A DNA stretch of 52,288 nucleotides from Lutibacter sp. (GCF_016342705.1 NZ_JAEINV010000020.1:1-52288), one strand, 5' to 3'; counted from the first letter of the stretch, positions 9,116-18,926 are shown. The notes: generated from the sequence alone by a model not told the origin. Program-made: numbers and translations.

Positions 9116-9862
9116 TTAGGTTAACATTCCACCATCAACACTTAACGTTTGACCTGTAATGTACGCACTCATATCAGAAGCTAAAAATACGCAAGCATTT
9201 GCAACATCTTCAGGTGTTCCCCCTCTTTTTAAAGGAATAGCATCTCTCCATCCTTGCACAACATCTTCATTTAATTTTCCGGTCATTTCTGTTTCAATAA
9301 AACCTGGTGCAATAGTATTGCAACGAATGTTCCTTGATCCTAATTCTAAAGCTACAGATTTTGTAAAGCCTAAAATACCTGCTTTTGAAGCTGCATAATT
9401 TGCCTGACCTGCATTTCCTTTTAATCCAACCACAGAACTCATATTAATAATTGAACCTGAGCGTTGTTTCATCATGGGTCTGATAACGGCTTTTGTTAAA
9501 TTGAAAACAGATTTTAAGTTTACTTCAATTACGGTATCAAAATCTTCTTCAGAAATTCTCATTAATAAATTATCTTTTGTAATTCCCGCATTATTAATTA
9601 ACACATCAATTGTTCCAAATTCTTTTAAAACATCATTTGCTAATTGTTGCGCAGCATCGTAATTTGCAGCATTAGATTGATATCCTTTTGCTTTTACTCC
9701 AAATCCCACTAATTCCTTTTCTAATTCATTAGCAGCTTCAACAGATGAACTGTAAGTAAATGCTACATTAGATCCTTGTTTAGCAAATTCTATTGCTATA
9801 CCTCTCCCAATTCCTCTAGTTGCTCCTGTTATTAATGATGTTTTATTTTCTAATAGTTTCAT
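9116..9862 (-). CDS. fabG: 3-oxoacyl-[acyl-carrier-protein] reductase
   Basis: A 248-aa classical short-chain dehydrogenase of normal FabG length. It reduces 3-oxoacyl-ACP with NADPH in the elongation cycle of fatty-acid synthesis. Visible marks are the Rossmann motif GATRGIG (13-19), NNAG (90-93), the catalytic Ser143-Tyr156-Lys160 in SSVVGLKGNAGQANYAASK, and the C-terminal ITGQTLSVDGGM found in nearly all FabG proteins. A minus-strand TATATTTG at 9890-9897 may be the -7 element. It is followed 11 bp later by the vWA protein. Confidence 0.95.
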   Translation of the reverse strand: MKLLENKTSLITGATRGIGRGIAIEFAKQGSNVAFTYSSSVEAANELEKELVGFGVKAKGYQSNAANYDAAQQLANDVLKEFGTIDVLINNAGITKDNLLMRISEEDFDTVIEVNLKSVFNLTKAVIRPMMKQRSGSIINMSSVVGLKGNAGQANYAASKAGILGFTKSVALELGSRNIRCNTIAPGFIETEMTGKLNEDVVQGWRDAIPLKRGGTPEDVANACVFLASDMSAYITGQTLSVDGGMLT

Positions 9863-9913
9863 TATTTGAATTTTTGATTTTTAAAGAATCAAATATACGC
9901 ATTTACCTAAAAA

Positions 9914-9937
9914 AAAAGCTTCTATAAAGAAGCTTTT
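9914..9937 (-). terminator. Rho-independent terminator after the RskA-like lipoprotein gene
   Basis: The stem AAAAGCTTC / GAAGCTTTT (9914-9922 and 9929-9937) is followed on the minus strand by an unbroken T-run (9909-9917). It separates the lipoprotein gene from fabG. Confidence 0.75.
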
Positions 9938-9979
9938 CATAATATTATAAGAAATTATGGGAATTTTGATTGTAAATAA

Positions 9980-10855
9980 TTAGCGACTAACGGTACCAAT
10001 TGGAAAACTTAAATTTTTTCCTAAAGAATACGTTGTACGATCTATAGCATTTGCAGGTATATCAGCGACCAATGGTTTTAATAAAAAAGGATTTGGGCTG
10101 TTATCTGGATCTGGTTCTATAGAAATTACAGCTTTACCTCCTGCTAAATTTACTGGAAAAGTTAATCCGGCTGGAGCATTCATTAAATAATCTTCCCCAG
10201 GAAATGGTGGGCCAGCCATTGTGCTACTAAAACCGTTAAAATCATCAATACCTGATACAGAAGTGAATTTACCAGAAGTTACTGGTTGTCCAGAAGTTAC
10301 TACCCAACCTTCATATTTCCATCCTTCTGGTAACGTTGGTAAATTTAAGCCTACAGCTGGTGATCCGCTTGATAAATCTAAAAACCATATTCCACTATTT
10401 TCATTTGTATCTGTACCATCCGTTGGTGTTGCTAATATATATTTACCAGCTGAATTTTCAAAATTATTTGCTAGTGCTGCACCATGAGAAATTGATAATT
10501 GCCCAGTGTTTCCGTAAAAGTCTCCTGCCAAAATATGAACCTTACTAGGTGAAGGATCATTGTCTATCTTAGGTTCAATGGTTAATACAAAAGTTGAAGC
10601 TAATTCTAACTGATTTTTATCCAAAGAAAAGTTTTTTTGAGATAATTCACCTGCATCATTTACACTAAAAATACCTGTAGAAATGGGAGCCCCTGAAACA
10701 ATTAACCAACCTTCGTACACAAAATCTGGTCCTAAATTTTCAAGTCCTGAAATATTTAAAGCTAAATCTTTAGTTGTTTGCTCATCGTCATCTGAACAAA
10801 ATGTAACAGTAAATGCCAAAGCAAATAATGTTATAAATTTTAATAGGTTTTTCAT
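9980..10855 (-). CDS. Surface lipoprotein with two RskA-like (anti-sigma-K C-terminal) domains
   Basis: A 291-aa lipoprotein. The signal peptide ends at C20 and is followed at once by SDDDE, which resembles the acidic lipoprotein export signal of flavobacteria, so it is probably exposed on the cell surface. The rest is two copies of one module (about 30-150 and 160-290). Each has a YEGWL/YEGWV strand, a G-x-P-x-S-TG/SGKF turn and a (T)FVLTIEP.D.DPSP or AVISIEPDPDNSPNP segment, the pattern of the extracytoplasmic RskA domain of anti-sigma-K factors. There is no zinc-binding anti-sigma domain and no transmembrane helix, so it cannot act as a normal anti-sigma factor. The actual function is unknown. 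It is a single-gene unit closed by its own terminator; a candidate -7 element is TATTTTTG (10884-10891, minus strand). Confidence 0.65.
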   Translation of the reverse strand: MKNLLKFITLFALAFTVTFCSDDDEQTTKDLALNISGLENLGPDFVYEGWLIVSGAPISTGIFSVNDAGELSQKNFSLDKNQLELASTFVLTIEPKIDNDPSPSKVHILAGDFYGNTGQLSISHGAALANNFENSAGKYILATPTDGTDTNENSGIWFLDLSSGSPAVGLNLPTLPEGWKYEGWVVTSGQPVTSGKFTSVSGIDDFNGFSSTMAGPPFPGEDYLMNAPAGLTFPVNLAGGKAVISIEPDPDNSPNPFLLKPLVADIPANAIDRTTYSLGKNLSFPIGTVSR

Positions 10856-10928
10856 AATTAATAGAGTTTTATATTTTATGGTTCAAAAATATCTCTACTA
10901 ATTATATTAAAATGTTAGGTAGCTAACA

Positions 10929-11600
10929 CTATGCAGATTTTTTTAAAAAAAATAGGTGTTTTCCTTTAAAATCTATCAAACCTTCCTCTTTTAATTCATT
11001 CATTAACAAATTTAGTGTTGGTCTGGAAGACCCTATTAAATTAGCAATATCTTTTTGAGTATACGGATGTTCTGCCTTCATTTTTCCAGTTTCCTCACAA
11101 CAAACGCCATAATCTTCGCATAATTCATCTAAAAAATCAAGTAACCTAGTTTTAGTATCTTTAAATAATAATAACTGTAACCTACGCTCTAATTTTTGAA
11201 TTCTAAAACTAATAAATTTATAAATTTTTAATGTAAACGTTTGATTATCTCTCATTAACTCATGTAATGTTTCAATACCAATAGCGCAAATTGATGTTTG
11301 ATTATCAATGGATTGGGCAAATTCATTTCTTTTATCTTCACCTAAAATAGCTTTCTCTCCAAAAAGTTCTCCTTTGCCTAAAATAGATTTTATTATTTCT
11401 TTACCTTCTTCAGTATAATATCCAATTTTAACTTTTCCTTTATCAATTAAAAAAACTTTATTAGAAGCATCCTTTTCAAAATAAACATAGTCTAATTTGT
11501 TATAATTATGGAAGTTATGGCAATCTTTATAGGCTCCATATTTATGTGGACAAAGAATTTTAAAGAGATTTACATTTTCTAAATACCAAAGTTTACTCAT
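10929..11600 (-). CDS. Crp/Fnr-family transcription regulator
   Basis: A 223-aa protein with a cyclic-nucleotide-binding-type jelly roll (about 30-140; KVKIGYYTEEGKEIIKSILGKGELFGEKAIL) and a winged helix-turn-helix (about 165-215; YTQKDIANLIGSSRPTLNLL, then a wing ending in a GKHLFF strand). The N-terminus carries two cysteines close together (CPHKYG and KDCHNF) and there is a CC pair near residue 163, but not the four-Cys pattern of Fnr, so an Fe-S sensor is not supported. The ligand and targets are unknown. It is probably monocistronic, lying between the GH31 terminator and the RskA-like gene. Confidence 0.88.
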   Translation of the reverse strand: MSKLWYLENVNLFKILCPHKYGAYKDCHNFHNYNKLDYVYFEKDASNKVFLIDKGKVKIGYYTEEGKEIIKSILGKGELFGEKAILGEDKRNEFAQSIDNQTSICAIGIETLHELMRDNQTFTLKIYKFISFRIQKLERRLQLLLFKDTKTRLLDFLDELCEDYGVCCEETGKMKAEHPYTQKDIANLIGSSRPTLNLLMNELKEEGLIDFKGKHLFFLKKSA

Positions 11601-11646
11601 AAATTTAATTTAACTTTTAGTCGCTAAAATTATAATTTCTTACAAA

Positions 11647-11676
11647 AAAAGCTCCTTAATTTCTTAAGGAGCTTTT
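11647..11676 (-). terminator. Strong terminator after the GH31 gene
   Basis: The perfect 13-bp stem AAAAGCTCCTTAA / TTAAGGAGCTTTT has a 4-base loop and a T-run on both sides. It ends the glycogen/GH31 unit 23 bp past the GH31 stop. Confidence 0.85.
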
Positions 11677-11698
11677 TATTAAATTTTTTAAGTAAATA

Positions 11699-14098
11699 TT
11701 ATTTTCCTGTAATATATAATTCTCTAAATTCTTTTGTTACTTCAAAAGTAACTACTCCATTTATTTTAGAAATATCTATTGCCTCATTATCTACTTCTAA
11801 TTTATCAATTTTAAAAGGCAAACCATGAATATTTATCTTAAAAGAGTTATAAGCAGTTATAAATTTACCTGATTTAAACTGTTGAATTGTTAAAGAATTA
11901 GCTTTTCCAACCTGATTGAAATTACGTAAACTATACCTTCCCTTTTTATAATCGTAACCATCTCCAGCATCTTCATAAACTTCTGAAGACTCTTTACCTT
12001 CTTTATAGTAAACATCTAATTCTAATTGCTCTATAACTTTTTCACCTACATATTGTTGAATTGGATACTTTGGTATAATTGCTCCTTCCTTCACAAAAAT
12101 TGGCATACTATCAATATCAGCATCAACCCATAGTTCTTCTCCTCCAATAATAATTGAATTATCCCAAAAGTTGTACCATTTTCCTCTAGGGATATACATT
12201 CTTCTACCTTTTGAATTTGCTTCAATAATTGGGCAAACTAATATTTTTTCACCAAAAATAAACTCATCATTTCTATAATGTGTATTTGAATCTTCTTGAT
12301 CAAAAAGCACTAGAGACTTTAAAATTGGAATTCCTTCATCTGCATATCTCCAAAAAGTGGTATATAAATACGGTAATAATTGGTATCTAATTTCTATAAA
12401 TTTTCTAACAATATCTGTTACAGTTTTTCCAAATACCCAAGGTTCCTGATCTCCGTGATCACCTGATGAATGCACTCTACAAAATGGGTGAAAAACGCCT
12501 AACTGAATCCAACGAGCGAATAATTCCCCATTTGGTTGTTCTGCAAAACCACCAATATCTGATCCTGCAAAAGAAAAACCAGACATACACATACGCTGTG
12601 CTTGTTGATTGGCTATTGATAAATGATCCCAAGTGGCAACATTATCTCCTGTCCAAGTGGAAGTATATCTTTGTGTTCCAGAATATGCAGCTCTTGTAAT
12701 TACAAACGGACGTTTTGGATAACTAAATTTCTTTAAACCGTGATAGGTTGCACGTGCCATTTGCATACCATAAACATTATGTGCTTTTCTATGGCTACAC
12801 TGATTTCCATCGTAATCATGACGCACATCATCTGGGAAAGATTTTCCTGGAACATCCATAACTGCAGGCTCATTCATATCATTCCATACACCAGCAACAC
12901 CAATGTCTTCTATTAATTCTTTAAATAACTCACTCCACCATTCTCTTACTTCCGGGTTTGTAAAATCTGGAAAATAACATTCTCCAGGCCAAACTTTTCC
13001 TTTCATATAAGGTCCGTCAGCACGTTTGCAAAAATAATCTTTTTCTAGTCCTTCTTTAAAAACACTGTATTCATTATCAATTTTAATTCCTGGATCTATA
13101 ATTACAATGGTTTTAAAACCATCATCTGCTAATTCTTTCACCATTCTTTTTGGATCTGGAAAATATTCTTCGCTCCAAGTAAAGCACCTGAAACCTTCCA
13201 TATAATCAATATCTAAATAAATAGCATCACAAGGAATCTTTAATTCTCTAAATTTTGAAGTAATTTCTTTTACGTTAGATTCTGGGTAGTAACTCCATTT
13301 ACATTGGTGAAATCCTAAAGCCCACATTGGAGGAATATGCTGTGGACGACCCGTTAAATCTGTATAATTAGAAACAACTTCTGTCATTTCAGGACCATAA
13401 ATAAAATAGTAATTCATTTCACCACCTTGCGCCCAAAAACTTGTAATATTTCTTCGCTCGTTACAAAAATCAAAATAACTTCTAAAAGTATTATCAAAAA
13501 ATACTCCATAAGATTTATCATGATGAATTGCCGTATAAAACGGAATTGCTTTATAAATTGGATCGGTTCCGCGTCCATAAGCATATGAATCTGTTACCCA
13601 ATTTTGAAATCGTTTTCCTTTTAAATTATTTTCAACAGGCTTATCACCTAATCCATAATAATTTTCTCCTTGCTGAGATTTTAACGACATTTTTACAATA
13701 TCACCTCCAATTTCATAACTTTCTTCCCAGTGAAACCCTAATTCATCTTCACAAATTAATGAGTTATCCTTTGCATCAAAAATAGTTTTACGCATATCTA
13801 ATTTTGAAATATGGCAAATTAATTTTGATGTGGTAATAATATACTTTTCATTATCTTCAGAAATTTCTAAATGATTATACCCTTTGCTTGCATACATTGT
13901 AATTGCATAAGAAAAGTCTTTATCAAACATTCCTGTAGTACTGTATCTGAAACGCAAAACACTATCTCTTTCAATTGTTAATTGTAACACTGCGCCATTT
14001 TCACTTTTAAAGTATAAAACGTTTACATGTTTTTTATAAAAAACTATTTTTGATGGAAATAAATTCCCTTTATATTCTAATTCTGTGTTTAAAATCAT
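11699..14098 (-). CDS. Glycoside hydrolase family 31 alpha-glucosidase
   Basis: A 799-aa GH31 enzyme that should cleave terminal alpha-linked glucose from oligosaccharides. The GH31 nucleophile motif is clear (GVWNDMNEPAV, Asp at residue 407) and the acid/base region is recognisable (TWTGDNVATWDHL). The N-terminal beta-sandwich, the (beta/alpha)8 barrel from about 250 and the C-terminal beta domains are all present. There is no signal peptide, so it acts in the cytoplasm, fitting turnover of glycogen-derived or imported malto-oligosaccharides. It follows glgB but is separated by a terminator-like hairpin and has its own TAnnTTTG element, so expression may be partly independent of glgACB. Confidence 0.9.
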   Translation of the reverse strand: MILNTELEYKGNLFPSKIVFYKKHVNVLYFKSENGAVLQLTIERDSVLRFRYSTTGMFDKDFSYAITMYASKGYNHLEISEDNEKYIITTSKLICHISKLDMRKTIFDAKDNSLICEDELGFHWEESYEIGGDIVKMSLKSQQGENYYGLGDKPVENNLKGKRFQNWVTDSYAYGRGTDPIYKAIPFYTAIHHDKSYGVFFDNTFRSYFDFCNERRNITSFWAQGGEMNYYFIYGPEMTEVVSNYTDLTGRPQHIPPMWALGFHQCKWSYYPESNVKEITSKFRELKIPCDAIYLDIDYMEGFRCFTWSEEYFPDPKRMVKELADDGFKTIVIIDPGIKIDNEYSVFKEGLEKDYFCKRADGPYMKGKVWPGECYFPDFTNPEVREWWSELFKELIEDIGVAGVWNDMNEPAVMDVPGKSFPDDVRHDYDGNQCSHRKAHNVYGMQMARATYHGLKKFSYPKRPFVITRAAYSGTQRYTSTWTGDNVATWDHLSIANQQAQRMCMSGFSFAGSDIGGFAEQPNGELFARWIQLGVFHPFCRVHSSGDHGDQEPWVFGKTVTDIVRKFIEIRYQLLPYLYTTFWRYADEGIPILKSLVLFDQEDSNTHYRNDEFIFGEKILVCPIIEANSKGRRMYIPRGKWYNFWDNSIIIGGEELWVDADIDSMPIFVKEGAIIPKYPIQQYVGEKVIEQLELDVYYKEGKESSEVYEDAGDGYDYKKGRYSLRNFNQVGKANSLTIQQFKSGKFITAYNSFKINIHGLPFKIDKLEVDNEAIDISKINGVVTFEVTKEFRELYITGK

Positions 14099-14121
14099 AT
14101 TCTCTTCATTTAACCGATTTG

Positions 14122-14129
14122 CAAACGTA
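14122..14129 (-). promoter_or_regulatory. Putative -7 promoter element for the GH31 gene
   Basis: TACGTTTG on the minus strand matches the Bacteroidota -7 consensus TAnnTTTG and lies 23 bp upstream of the GH31 ATG. I see no convincing -33 TTTG at the usual distance. Confidence 0.4.
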
Positions 14130-14170
14130 CTAAAAAACTTAGGTTATTATAGTTTCTTTTCAATAAAAAT

Positions 14171-14209
14171 GCACCTATAATTTTTCGAGATTTGTAAAAT
14201 TATAGATGC
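14171..14209 (-). terminator. Terminator-like hairpin between glgB and the GH31 gene
   Basis: A 10-bp stem CTATAATTTT / AAAATTATAG (14175-14184, 14196-14205) is extended by GCA/TGC across one mismatch and followed on the minus strand by ATTTTTATT. It is AT-rich, so termination may be partial. Confidence 0.5.
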
Positions 14210-14235
14210 AAAATTTTAATTAGTTAAAAACTATT

Positions 14236-16143
14236 CTATTTTAACTGAAAAATGGTAATTCCTAAAGGTGGCAAGGTTAATTCCGCAGAATGCTCCCTAC
14301 CATTCCAAGGTTGTTTTTTACTAGTAATTTGTTTAGAATTTATTATGCCGCTTCCTCCAAACTCAGCCCTATCACTATTAAATATTTCTTTTAATTTAGA
14401 TTTAGTAGGCACACCAACTTTATACTTTTCAATTGGATTTGGCGTAAAATTACATATTACCAATACGTTATTTTCTGGATTGTCACCTTTTCTTATGAAA
14501 GAAATAACAGAATTTTCTGTATCGTCATAACTAATCCATTCAAAACCTTCTTGACTAAAGCCATTTTCAAATAAAGCAGGTGTTGATTTGTATAATTTAT
14601 TTAATTCTTTAAAATAATTTTGAGTGTTTTTATGAGGTTCAAATTCTAATAAATTCCAATCTAAACTTTTTTGAAAATCCCATTCGTTATATTGTCCAAA
14701 CTCACTTCCCATAAACAATAGTTTTGTTCCAGGATGTGTAAACATGCAACCATATAACAATCTTAAATTTGCAAAACGTTGCCATTCGTCGCCTGGCATT
14801 CTACCTAATATTGAATTTTTACCATAAACTACTTCATCATGTGATAAAGGAAGCATAAAGTTTTCAGTAAAAGCATATGCTAAACTAAAAGTAATTTCAT
14901 TTTGATGATATTTTCTATAAATAGAATCCTTTGCAAAATATTCTAAAGTATCATGCATCCAACCCATCATCCATTTCATACCAAAACCTAAACCTCCTGC
15001 AAATACTGGTTTTGAAACCATTGGAAATGCCGTTGATTCTTCTGCTATTGTTTGTACATCGGGAAAGGATTTATAAACTTCAATATTTAATTCTTTAAAA
15101 AATGATATAGCGTCTAAATTTTCTTTTCCTCCATATTCATTAGGTTCCCATTCACCTTCTTCTCTAGAATAATCTAAAAATAACATTGAAGCAACCGCAT
15201 CAACTCTTAATCCATCTGCATGGAATTGCTCTAACCAAAAAATGGCATTACTGATTAAAAATGAACGGACTTCGTTTCTTCCATAATTAAAAATTAAACT
15301 TTTCCAATCTTGATGATACCCTTTTTTTCTATCTGGATGTTCATATAAATGTGAACCATCAAAATACCCTAAACCGTGAGCATCTTCAGGAAAATGAGAT
15401 GGTACCCAATCCAAAATAATTCCAACACCGTTTTGATGTAATTTATCAACTAAATATTTAAACTCTTCAGGATAACCAAAGCGCGAAGTTGGCGCAAAAT
15501 ATCCTGTAATTTGATAACCCCAAGAAGGATCATAAGGATATTCCATAATTGGCATAAATTCTACATGTGTAAAATTCATGTCTTTTACATATGTTACCAA
15601 CTCATCAGCTAATTCAAAATAAGATAATGACCGATCTTCATCAGCCTTTTTTCTCCAAGAGCCTAAATGAATTTCATATACAGAATATGGTGATTTTAAT
15701 GAATTATGCTCTTTACGAGTTTTCATCCAATTTTTATCTTTCCATTTATAGTCATCATCCCATACAACTGATGCTGTTTTTGGTGGATGCTCACATCTGC
15801 GAGCATACGGATCTGCTTTTTCACTTATATATCCTTGATTGTTAGAGTGAATTTTATATTTATACACCGAACCTTTTCCTATATTGGGAATGAAACCTTC
15901 CCAAATACCTGATGAATCCCATCTAACATTCAATTTAAATTCACCGTCTACCCAATAATTAAAATCTCCAATAACTGATACTTGATTTGCTGTTGGTGCC
16001 CAAACTGAAAAATAGGTACCTTTTATGCCTTCAACAACAACTGGATGTGAACCAAATTTCTCATACAACCGAAAATGTTTTCCTGCCTTAAATAAATTGA
16101 TATCAAAATCTGTAAATAAACTAAACGATTGTACCTTACTCAT
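14236..16143 (-). CDS. glgB: 1,4-alpha-glucan branching enzyme
   Basis: A 635-aa GH13 branching enzyme that introduces alpha-1,6 branches into glycogen. It has an N-terminal CBM48-like domain (about 25-120; YFSVWAPTANQVSVIGDFNYW), then the GH13 barrel with the nucleophile Asp315 in GLRVDAVASMLFLDY, the acid Glu in TIAEESTAFP and the LSHDEVVYGK motif, and a C-terminal beta domain. The length is normal for the short branching enzymes that lack the extra N-terminal module. It begins 3 bp after the glgC stop and is the third gene of glgA-glgC-glgB. Confidence 0.95.
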   Translation of the reverse strand: MSKVQSFSLFTDFDINLFKAGKHFRLYEKFGSHPVVVEGIKGTYFSVWAPTANQVSVIGDFNYWVDGEFKLNVRWDSSGIWEGFIPNIGKGSVYKYKIHSNNQGYISEKADPYARRCEHPPKTASVVWDDDYKWKDKNWMKTRKEHNSLKSPYSVYEIHLGSWRKKADEDRSLSYFELADELVTYVKDMNFTHVEFMPIMEYPYDPSWGYQITGYFAPTSRFGYPEEFKYLVDKLHQNGVGIILDWVPSHFPEDAHGLGYFDGSHLYEHPDRKKGYHQDWKSLIFNYGRNEVRSFLISNAIFWLEQFHADGLRVDAVASMLFLDYSREEGEWEPNEYGGKENLDAISFFKELNIEVYKSFPDVQTIAEESTAFPMVSKPVFAGGLGFGMKWMMGWMHDTLEYFAKDSIYRKYHQNEITFSLAYAFTENFMLPLSHDEVVYGKNSILGRMPGDEWQRFANLRLLYGCMFTHPGTKLLFMGSEFGQYNEWDFQKSLDWNLLEFEPHKNTQNYFKELNKLYKSTPALFENGFSQEGFEWISYDDTENSVISFIRKGDNPENNVLVICNFTPNPIEKYKVGVPTKSKLKEIFNSDRAEFGGSGIINSKQITSKKQPWNGREHSAELTLPPLGITIFQLK

Positions 16144-16146
16144 AAT

Positions 16147-17409
16147 TTAAATTATAAAACCATTAGGAATTACTGCACCTTTTTTAACTACTACAATACC
16201 GTCTCTTACTACGTAAGTATCCGTTTCTGTATCAGGTAAATGTTTTCCACCATTAATTCTAACATCGTCTCCAATGCAACAATTTTTATCTAAAATTACA
16301 TTTTTTATAAAACATCTAGCTCCAATTCCCATAGACACAATATCTGGATTTACAATTTCTTCTAGTGGTTGATAATAATCGGCTCCCATCATATATGCAT
16401 TTATAACGGTAGTTTCCGCATCAATTCTTGATCGAATTCCAATGACTGAATGTTCAATTTTACCAGCATTAATAATACAACCATCAGCAACCACTGTTCT
16501 GTCTAATATAGTTCCAGAAATTTTAGTAGTTGGCAGCATTCTTGCGTGTGTATAAATTGTTCTTTCTTTACAATATAAATCAAATTTTGGAAAATCATCA
16601 GTTAATCCTAAATTGGCTTCAAAGAAAGAATCTATATTTCCAATATCTGTCCAATATCCTTCATATTGATAACTGAAAACTCTATTCTTATCAATGGCTT
16701 GAGGGATAATTTCTTTACCGAAATCTATAGTGTTTGGATTAGCCATTAATTTAATTAACAAATCTCTATTAAAAATATAAATACCCATAGAAGCTAAATA
16801 ATCTCTTCCTTCTTTTTGCATATCATCTCCTGTATCAGAAGTCCATTCGGGTAATAAATCTGAAGCTGGTTTTTCAATAAATGAAGTAATTGCATTTTTT
16901 TTATCAGTTTTTAAAATTCCAAAAGAAGTAGCGTCTTTTGCATTTACAGGAATGGTTGCAATTGAAATTTCAGCTTTATTTTTAATGTGATTTTCAACCA
17001 TTTCATTAAAATCCATTTGATATAATTGATCTCCAGATAAAATTAGCGCATAATCAAAATCATGACTCACAAAATGGTGCATACTTTGCCTTACAGCATC
17101 GGCTGTTCCTTGAAACCATGTACTATTTCCTGGTGTTTGCTCAGCTGCTAATACATCAACAAATGCGGAGCTGAAAAAACTAAAATGGTAGGTGTTTTTA
17201 ATATGTTTGTTTAATGAAGCCGAATTAAATTGCGTTAACACAAAAATTCGTTTAATTTCAGAATTAATACAATTTGAAATAGGAATATCTACTAATCTGT
17301 ATTTACCTGCAATGGGCACGGCAGGTTTTGACCTCGTTGCTGTTAATGGATATAATCTGGAACCTTGTCCACCTCCTAAAATAATTGCTAATACTCTTTT
17401 TCCTGACAT
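16147..17409 (-). CDS. glgC: Glucose-1-phosphate adenylyltransferase
   Basis: A 420-aa ADP-glucose pyrophosphorylase, supplying ADP-glucose for glycogen synthesis. It opens with the nucleotidyltransferase signature GGGQGSRLYPLTATRSKP. It also shows the effector and substrate regions AGKYRLVDIPISNCINS and FQGTADAVRQ, and ends in a left-handed beta-helix with hexapeptide repeats. It sits 3 bp after the glgA stop, so the two are tightly co-expressed. Confidence 0.95.
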   Translation of the reverse strand: MSGKRVLAIILGGGQGSRLYPLTATRSKPAVPIAGKYRLVDIPISNCINSEIKRIFVLTQFNSASLNKHIKNTYHFSFFSSAFVDVLAAEQTPGNSTWFQGTADAVRQSMHHFVSHDFDYALILSGDQLYQMDFNEMVENHIKNKAEISIATIPVNAKDATSFGILKTDKKNAITSFIEKPASDLLPEWTSDTGDDMQKEGRDYLASMGIYIFNRDLLIKLMANPNTIDFGKEIIPQAIDKNRVFSYQYEGYWTDIGNIDSFFEANLGLTDDFPKFDLYCKERTIYTHARMLPTTKISGTILDRTVVADGCIINAGKIEHSVIGIRSRIDAETTVINAYMMGADYYQPLEEIVNPDIVSMGIGARCFIKNVILDKNCCIGDDVRINGGKHLPDTETDTYVVRDGIVVVKKGAVIPNGFII

Positions 17410-17412
17410 AAT

Positions 17413-18822
17413 TTATCCTTTTAATGATTTGTATAATTTTATATATTCTTCTGCTGAAGCATACCATGAGTGATCTATTGTCATGATTTGCTTCCTTATT
17501 TTTTTAAATTTTGTTTGATTTTTATATAAATCCAAACCTCTTGCTATGGCATGAACAATTTCAGAAACAGTAACATTTTCATGACAAATTCCAAATCCAT
17601 TTTCTTCTGAAATATCAATAACAGTATCTTTTAATCCTCCAATACTTCTAACAATTGGAATTGTTCCATACCTTAATGCATACATTTGATTTAAGCCGCA
17701 AGGTTCAACACGCGATGGCATTAATAAAAAATCCGCTCCAGCATAAATTAAATGAGATAACTTTTCATCATAACCAATAAAGGCATTATAACTTCCTTTG
17801 TTTTCTTCTTTTAAATTCTCTAATTGCTCTTCAACCTCTTTATTTCCTGAACCTAACAATAAAATTGAAATATCCTTATTTATTAATGCATTTCTAAAAA
17901 CTTCTGGAAATAAATCAGATCCTTTTTCTCCAACCAATCTTCCAATAAATGCAAATAAAGGTTTTTCAATATCTAAATTAAACTCATCACACAACCATTT
18001 TTTTTGAGTATTTCTACCTGATTGAATTGTTTTAATTGAATAATTTTTTAATAGATATGAATCTTTTTCTGGATTCCAAACATCGGTATCAATACCATTT
18101 AAAATACCAACACATTTGGCGCTTTCATCATTTAATAACCACTCTAAACCATTAGCAGATTGCTTTAATTCGTCCATATAACTTGGAGAGACCGTATTTA
18201 CTTTCCATGCACATTTTATGGCTGCTGCCATAGGATTTATAGTTCCTCCCCAATCTATTAAGCCCACTTTGCTAAAATCAAATTCTGGAATTAAACTCAC
18301 TTTTTCATGTGAAAACCAACCCTGATATTGTGCATTATGAATTGTAAAAATTGTGGGAATATCACTTAATTTTTTGTATTTTAAAGATTGTGAAATCATA
18401 AAAGGTGTTAAACCTGTGTGATGATCGTGGCATTGAACAACAGTAGGTTTCTTTTTCCAAGTTAAAACCCAATCTAAAGTAGCTATTTGAAATGCTAAAA
18501 ACCGATCAGTATCGTCACTAGAATAGACATAATCTTTAAACAAAAGTTCTGGAATATCCACCAAAAACAAATCAAATCCTAACAAATTATTTTCAAGAGA
18601 TAAAATTCGGAAATCATATTCTGATTCACCTAATTTTAGCGTAGATTTAAATTCTTCTATAAATTTATTTTCCTTTGTAAACTTATTTTTATAAAAAGGC
18701 ATTACAACTTGAGAAATAACATTTTTTGAATTCTGATATTTGGGCAATGCACCAACAACATCTGCTAGTCCACCAACTTTAGCGATAGGGTAACATTCTG
18801 CACTTATATGAAGTATTTTCAT
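17413..18822 (-). CDS. glgA: Glycogen synthase (ADP-glucose type)
   Basis: A 469-aa GT5 glycosyltransferase that extends alpha-1,4-glucan chains from ADP-glucose. It has the N-terminal sugar-nucleotide motif KVGGLADVVGALP (16-28), the acceptor region around HNAQYQGWF, and the C-terminal GT-B domain with FIGRLVGEKGSDL and the conserved EPCGLNQMYALRYGTIPIV. It is the first gene of the glycogen operon; no strong -7 element was found in the 163 bp upstream. Confidence 0.93.
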   Translation of the reverse strand: MKILHISAECYPIAKVGGLADVVGALPKYQNSKNVISQVVMPFYKNKFTKENKFIEEFKSTLKLGESEYDFRILSLENNLLGFDLFLVDIPELLFKDYVYSSDDTDRFLAFQIATLDWVLTWKKKPTVVQCHDHHTGLTPFMISQSLKYKKLSDIPTIFTIHNAQYQGWFSHEKVSLIPEFDFSKVGLIDWGGTINPMAAAIKCAWKVNTVSPSYMDELKQSANGLEWLLNDESAKCVGILNGIDTDVWNPEKDSYLLKNYSIKTIQSGRNTQKKWLCDEFNLDIEKPLFAFIGRLVGEKGSDLFPEVFRNALINKDISILLLGSGNKEVEEQLENLKEENKGSYNAFIGYDEKLSHLIYAGADFLLMPSRVEPCGLNQMYALRYGTIPIVRSIGGLKDTVIDISEENGFGICHENVTVSEIVHAIARGLDLYKNQTKFKKIRKQIMTIDHSWYASAEEYIKLYKSLKG

Positions 18823-18926
18823 GATTTTTTTTAATAAAAAAAGTATTTATTTCAGCATTCTATATTACTAAAAATGTAAAGAATTTCCTAATAAAATAGA
18901 TGTAAAAAATTCAAAAGAATAAAAAT

